Of a stretch of DNA of 16,346 nucleotides, positions 14,916 to 16,346 are shown one piece after another. The position numbers and the translations under genes are program-made. Origin of the DNA: Bacteroidales bacterium (GTDB lineage: Bacteria > Bacteroidota > Bacteroidia > Bacteroidales > Muribaculaceae). Positions within the stretch are counted from its first letter, which is position 1, and each line of letters starts with the position of its first letter. A model generated the notes under the pieces. It saw only the letters and a list, made by a program, of their open reading frames with translations. It was not told where the DNA came from and ran no database searches. The stretch spans positions 1 to 16,346 of the forward strand of contig SFJG01000044.1 of the NCBI GenBank assembly GCA_004555955.1, written 5' to 3'.

Positions 14916-16043
14916 ATGGATAGGAGAAAATTTCTAAAAGGAACAGCTTTAGGACTGATTGCGTTATCAAGCCCGATATCAATATCAGCAGCAGGCGAAG
15001 CAACAAGACTAGTCCCCAAAAGAGGACGACTCAATCTGTCGTTCAAACCGTATGAGTTGAAATTGCGACATTCGTTCAACTTGGCAAAATACAGCCGCAC
15101 GACAACGCCCGACGTCTTGGTACAACTCGAATACGACGGCATTATCGGCTATGGCGAAGCGTCGATGCCTCCTTATCTTGGTGAATCGATTGCTTCGGTG
15201 TGCGAATTCCTCGGCAAACTTGATTTGTCGCAATTCACCGACCCGTTTAGAATCGAAGAAATTTTGGCATATGTCGACAGCGTTGCACCCAACAATCGTG
15301 CCGCAAAAGCATCGGTCGATATTGCTTTACACGACTTGCTTGGAAAAATAATGGGGCAACCTTGGTATAAGATTTGGGGATTGTCGCCCGAAAAAGCGCC
15401 TAACACATCGTTCACTATCGGTATTGATACCGCCGAAGTGGTGCGCAAAAAGGTAGACGAAGCTGCTCCATACAAAGTGTTGAAGGTTAAAATGGGGTTG
15501 GACAACGACAAAGAACTTGTCGAAATCATTCGCTCAAAAACCGACCGTCCGATATGCGTCGATGCCAATCAAGGTTGGGACGACAAAGAAAAAGCATTGG
15601 AAATGTGCCATTGGCTTGCCGAGCGCAATTGCTTGTTTGTGGAGCAACCGATGCCCAAAGAGAAAATCGATGAAACGGCTTGGTTGCGCGAGCGCAGTCC
15701 GCTTCCTATCATTGCCGACGAATTTCTCCAACGCTTGCCTGACGTGCTTCGTGCAAAAGAAGCCTATGATGGCATTAATATTAAACTGATGAAGAGCACC
15801 GGTATGCACGAAGCCTATAAGATGGCTGTACTTGCTCGTTCGTTGGGTATGAAAGTGATGCTCGGATGTATGACCGAAACGTCGTGTGCTGTGAGCGCTG
15901 CTGCCCAACTTGCACCGATGGTAGATTGGGCTGATTTGGACGGAAACCTTCTCATTGCCAACGATTGCTTTGACGGTATGAAGATTGTCGACGGTAAGGT
16001 TACGCTAACCGACCGTCCCGGTATTGGCGTTCTTCCGATTTAG
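14916..16043 (+). CDS. Exported dipeptide epimerase (L-Ala-D/L-Glu epimerase type, enolase superfamily)
   Basis: A 375-residue enolase-superfamily enzyme. The acid/base lysines are K192 in LKVKMG and K290 in NIKLMKS. The metal ligands are D216 (VDANQGW), E243 (VEQPM) and D268 (IADEF). The D340-L-D342 motif in WADLDGN is the dipeptide epimerase signature that binds the substrate's amino group. It would interconvert L-Ala-D-Glu and L-Ala-L-Glu so ordinary peptidases can use murein dipeptides. The frame is open from a GTG at 14871, but I chose ATG 14916. From there the protein starts MDRRKFLKGTALGL, a twin-arginine export signal with a hydrophobic stretch and an S-A-A cleavage region near 24-26. 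The 15 upstream codons come from the duplicated DNA. E. coli and Bacillus homologues are cytosolic, so export is unusual. Exact dipeptide specificity is inferred. Confidence 0.92.
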   Translation: MDRRKFLKGTALGLIALSSPISISAAGEATRLVPKRGRLNLSFKPYELKLRHSFNLAKYSRTTTPDVLVQLEYDGIIGYGEASMPPYLGESIASVCEFLGKLDLSQFTDPFRIEEILAYVDSVAPNNRAAKASVDIALHDLLGKIMGQPWYKIWGLSPEKAPNTSFTIGIDTAEVVRKKVDEAAPYKVLKVKMGLDNDKELVEIIRSKTDRPICVDANQGWDDKEKALEMCHWLAERNCLFVEQPMPKEKIDETAWLRERSPLPIIADEFLQRLPDVLRAKEAYDGINIKLMKSTGMHEAYKMAVLARSLGMKVMLGCMTETSCAVSAAAQLAPMVDWADLDGNLLIANDCFDGMKIVDGKVTLTDRPGIGVLPI

Positions 16044-16066
16044 GGCATTCTTTTAGCGAATATTGC

Positions 16067-16108
16067 GTGGCGACCCTGCGCTGACATACCGTCAGCCCCG
16101 GTCGCCAC
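16067..16108 (+). other. Two-tier hairpin downstream of the murein-peptide operon
   Basis: The outer arms GTGGCGACC (16067-16075) and GGTCGCCAC (16100-16108) pair over 9 bp. Inside, GCTGAC (16080-16085) pairs with GTCAGC (16091-16096) around the loop ATACC. A small internal loop separates the two stems. It begins 24 nt after the epimerase stop, but neither strand has a T-run after it. Possible roles are 3'-end stabilisation, a rho-assisted end, or an interspersed palindromic repeat. Confidence 0.65.
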
Positions 16109-16175
16109 ACTTGCACCTAAATACAACTCTTAGCTATCTGGATATCAGTGTTTGTAAATAACCGGAAGGCTACCC

Positions 16176-16206
16176 TGGTACCCCGGGGTAGTTTTTATTA
16201 CCTTTG
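16176..16206 (+). promoter_or_regulatory. Candidate promoter with an embedded 12-bp palindrome
   Basis: TACCTTTG at 16199-16206 is a perfect TAnnTTTG -7 element. At the 20-nt spacing used elsewhere in this window the -33 position reads TGG (16176-16178), a weak match to TTG. The palindrome TACCCCGGGGTA (16179-16190) lies in the spacer, where a MerR-like or repressor protein could bind. No gene follows within the window. Confidence 0.5.
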
Positions 16207-16219
16207 TGGTTTGATTGTA

Positions 16220-16260
16220 AGAGACTGTCTAACAACCAAAAGTTAGGCAGTCTCTATTTT
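16220..16260 (+). terminator. Strong hairpin with short T-run just after a promoter-like sequence
   Basis: AGAGACTGTCTAAC (16220-16233) pairs with GTTAGGCAGTCTCT (16242-16255) over 14 bp with one G-T wobble and an 8-nt loop. ATTTT follows. It lies about 14 nt after the candidate -7 at 16199-16206. It could be an attenuator, the end of a very small RNA, or a terminator for transcripts coming from the epimerase operon. Confidence 0.6.
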
Positions 16261-16267
16261 ATACACA

Positions 16268-16281
16268 AAATCTTAAGATTT
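16268..16281. repeat. 14-bp perfect palindrome
   Basis: AAATCTTAAGATTT reads identically on both strands. It lies 8 nt after the preceding hairpin's T-run. It could be a protein-binding site for a dimer; being AT-rich, it may also be chance. Confidence 0.5.
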
Positions 16282-16299
16282 AGGCTGCATTTGCCACTA

Positions 16300-16332
16300 C
16301 TGATATAAATTTTGGGTAAAAGTTTATATCAG
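16300..16332. repeat. 10-bp inverted repeat at the right edge
   Basis: CTGATATAAA (16300-16309) and TTTATATCAG (16323-16332) are perfect inverted copies. TTTT and AAAA inside them can extend the stem past one bulged G. The 14-nt gap forms a compact hairpin. Its context is cut by the window end, so it may belong to the leader of a downstream gene or to a mobile element. Confidence 0.6.
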
Positions 16333-16346
16333 GGCTCGTATAAAGT

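Larger units (their letters stand above)
16044..16346. other. Gene-free, structure-rich region at the right end
   Basis: No open reading frame of useful size occurs on either strand in these 303 bases. The stretch holds a two-tier hairpin, a palindrome next to a promoter-like sequence, a strong hairpin, a 14-bp palindrome and a 10-bp inverted repeat, listed separately. No T-run terminator immediately follows the epimerase gene. Confidence 0.7.

Noticed and set aside
14278..15006. 242-codon - strand frame opposite the NlpC/P60 gene
   Set aside because: It overlaps the catalytic domain of a well-supported gene and the tandem repeat, and its translation shows no recognisable domain.
16220..16255. 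Insertion-sequence terminal repeats (GAGACTGTCTAAC pair)
   Set aside because: The two arms are only 8 nt apart, which fits a hairpin. No transposase or target-site duplication is visible within the window.

Overview
The window looks like chromosomal DNA from a member of the order Bacteroidales; the family cannot be resolved from the sequence alone. Three things point there. Start codons lack Shine-Dalgarno sequences and sit behind A-rich leaders. Several intergenic regions carry the Bacteroidetes-type promoter, a -33 TTG/TTTG, about 20 nt, then a -7 TAnnTTTG. The gene content also fits: groES-groEL with a GGM-rich GroEL tail, a COG2509-type FAD oxidoreductase, a cytosolic GH13 amylase, and an exported murein-peptide operon. 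I found no tRNA, rRNA, CRISPR array or transposase gene.

Region 1 (1-4691, + strand) is the downstream part of a tightly coupled surface-polysaccharide operon. It holds the tail of a thymidylate-kinase-like protein cut by the left edge, a GT4-type glycosyltransferase, an APH/choline-kinase-like phosphotransferase, a second GT4 glycosyltransferase, and a DUF1972 (rhamnosyltransferase-like) glycosyltransferase. Every junction overlaps (three ATGA junctions and one 10-nt overlap), so translational coupling is likely. Composition changes sharply, from AT-rich at the left edge to GC-rich in the phosphotransferase and the DUF1972 gene.

Region 2 (4692-6838, + strand) is a groES-groEL operon behind a 139-nt leader containing two dyad symmetries and no CIRCE. 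It ends at a strong bidirectional terminator.

Region 3 (6839-12028) holds housekeeping and carbohydrate genes: a HAD/beta-phosphoglucomutase-like phosphatase (-), a divergent FAD oxidoreductase (+), PRPP synthetase prs (-) and a GH13 alpha-amylase (-). Hairpin terminators and recognisable promoters separate most of these units.

Region 4 (12333-16043, + strand) is a three-gene operon under a good Bacteroidetes promoter. It encodes a transglutaminase-like cysteine protease homologue, an SH3-NlpC/P60 endopeptidase (YkfC-like) and an L-Ala-D/L-Glu-type dipeptide epimerase. All three begin with export signals, and the epimerase has a twin-arginine motif. The inferred role is periplasmic breakdown of peptidoglycan stem peptides: trimming, release of L-Ala-D-Glu, then epimerisation to L-Ala-L-Glu. 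A 23/24-bp tandem duplication lies across the stop codon of the second gene.

Region 5 (16044-16346) has no open reading frame but is dense in symmetry. It contains a two-tier hairpin, a 12-bp palindrome beside a promoter-like sequence, a strong hairpin only about 14 nt after that promoter, a 14-bp palindrome and a 10-bp inverted repeat at the right edge. This is the least explained DNA in the window.
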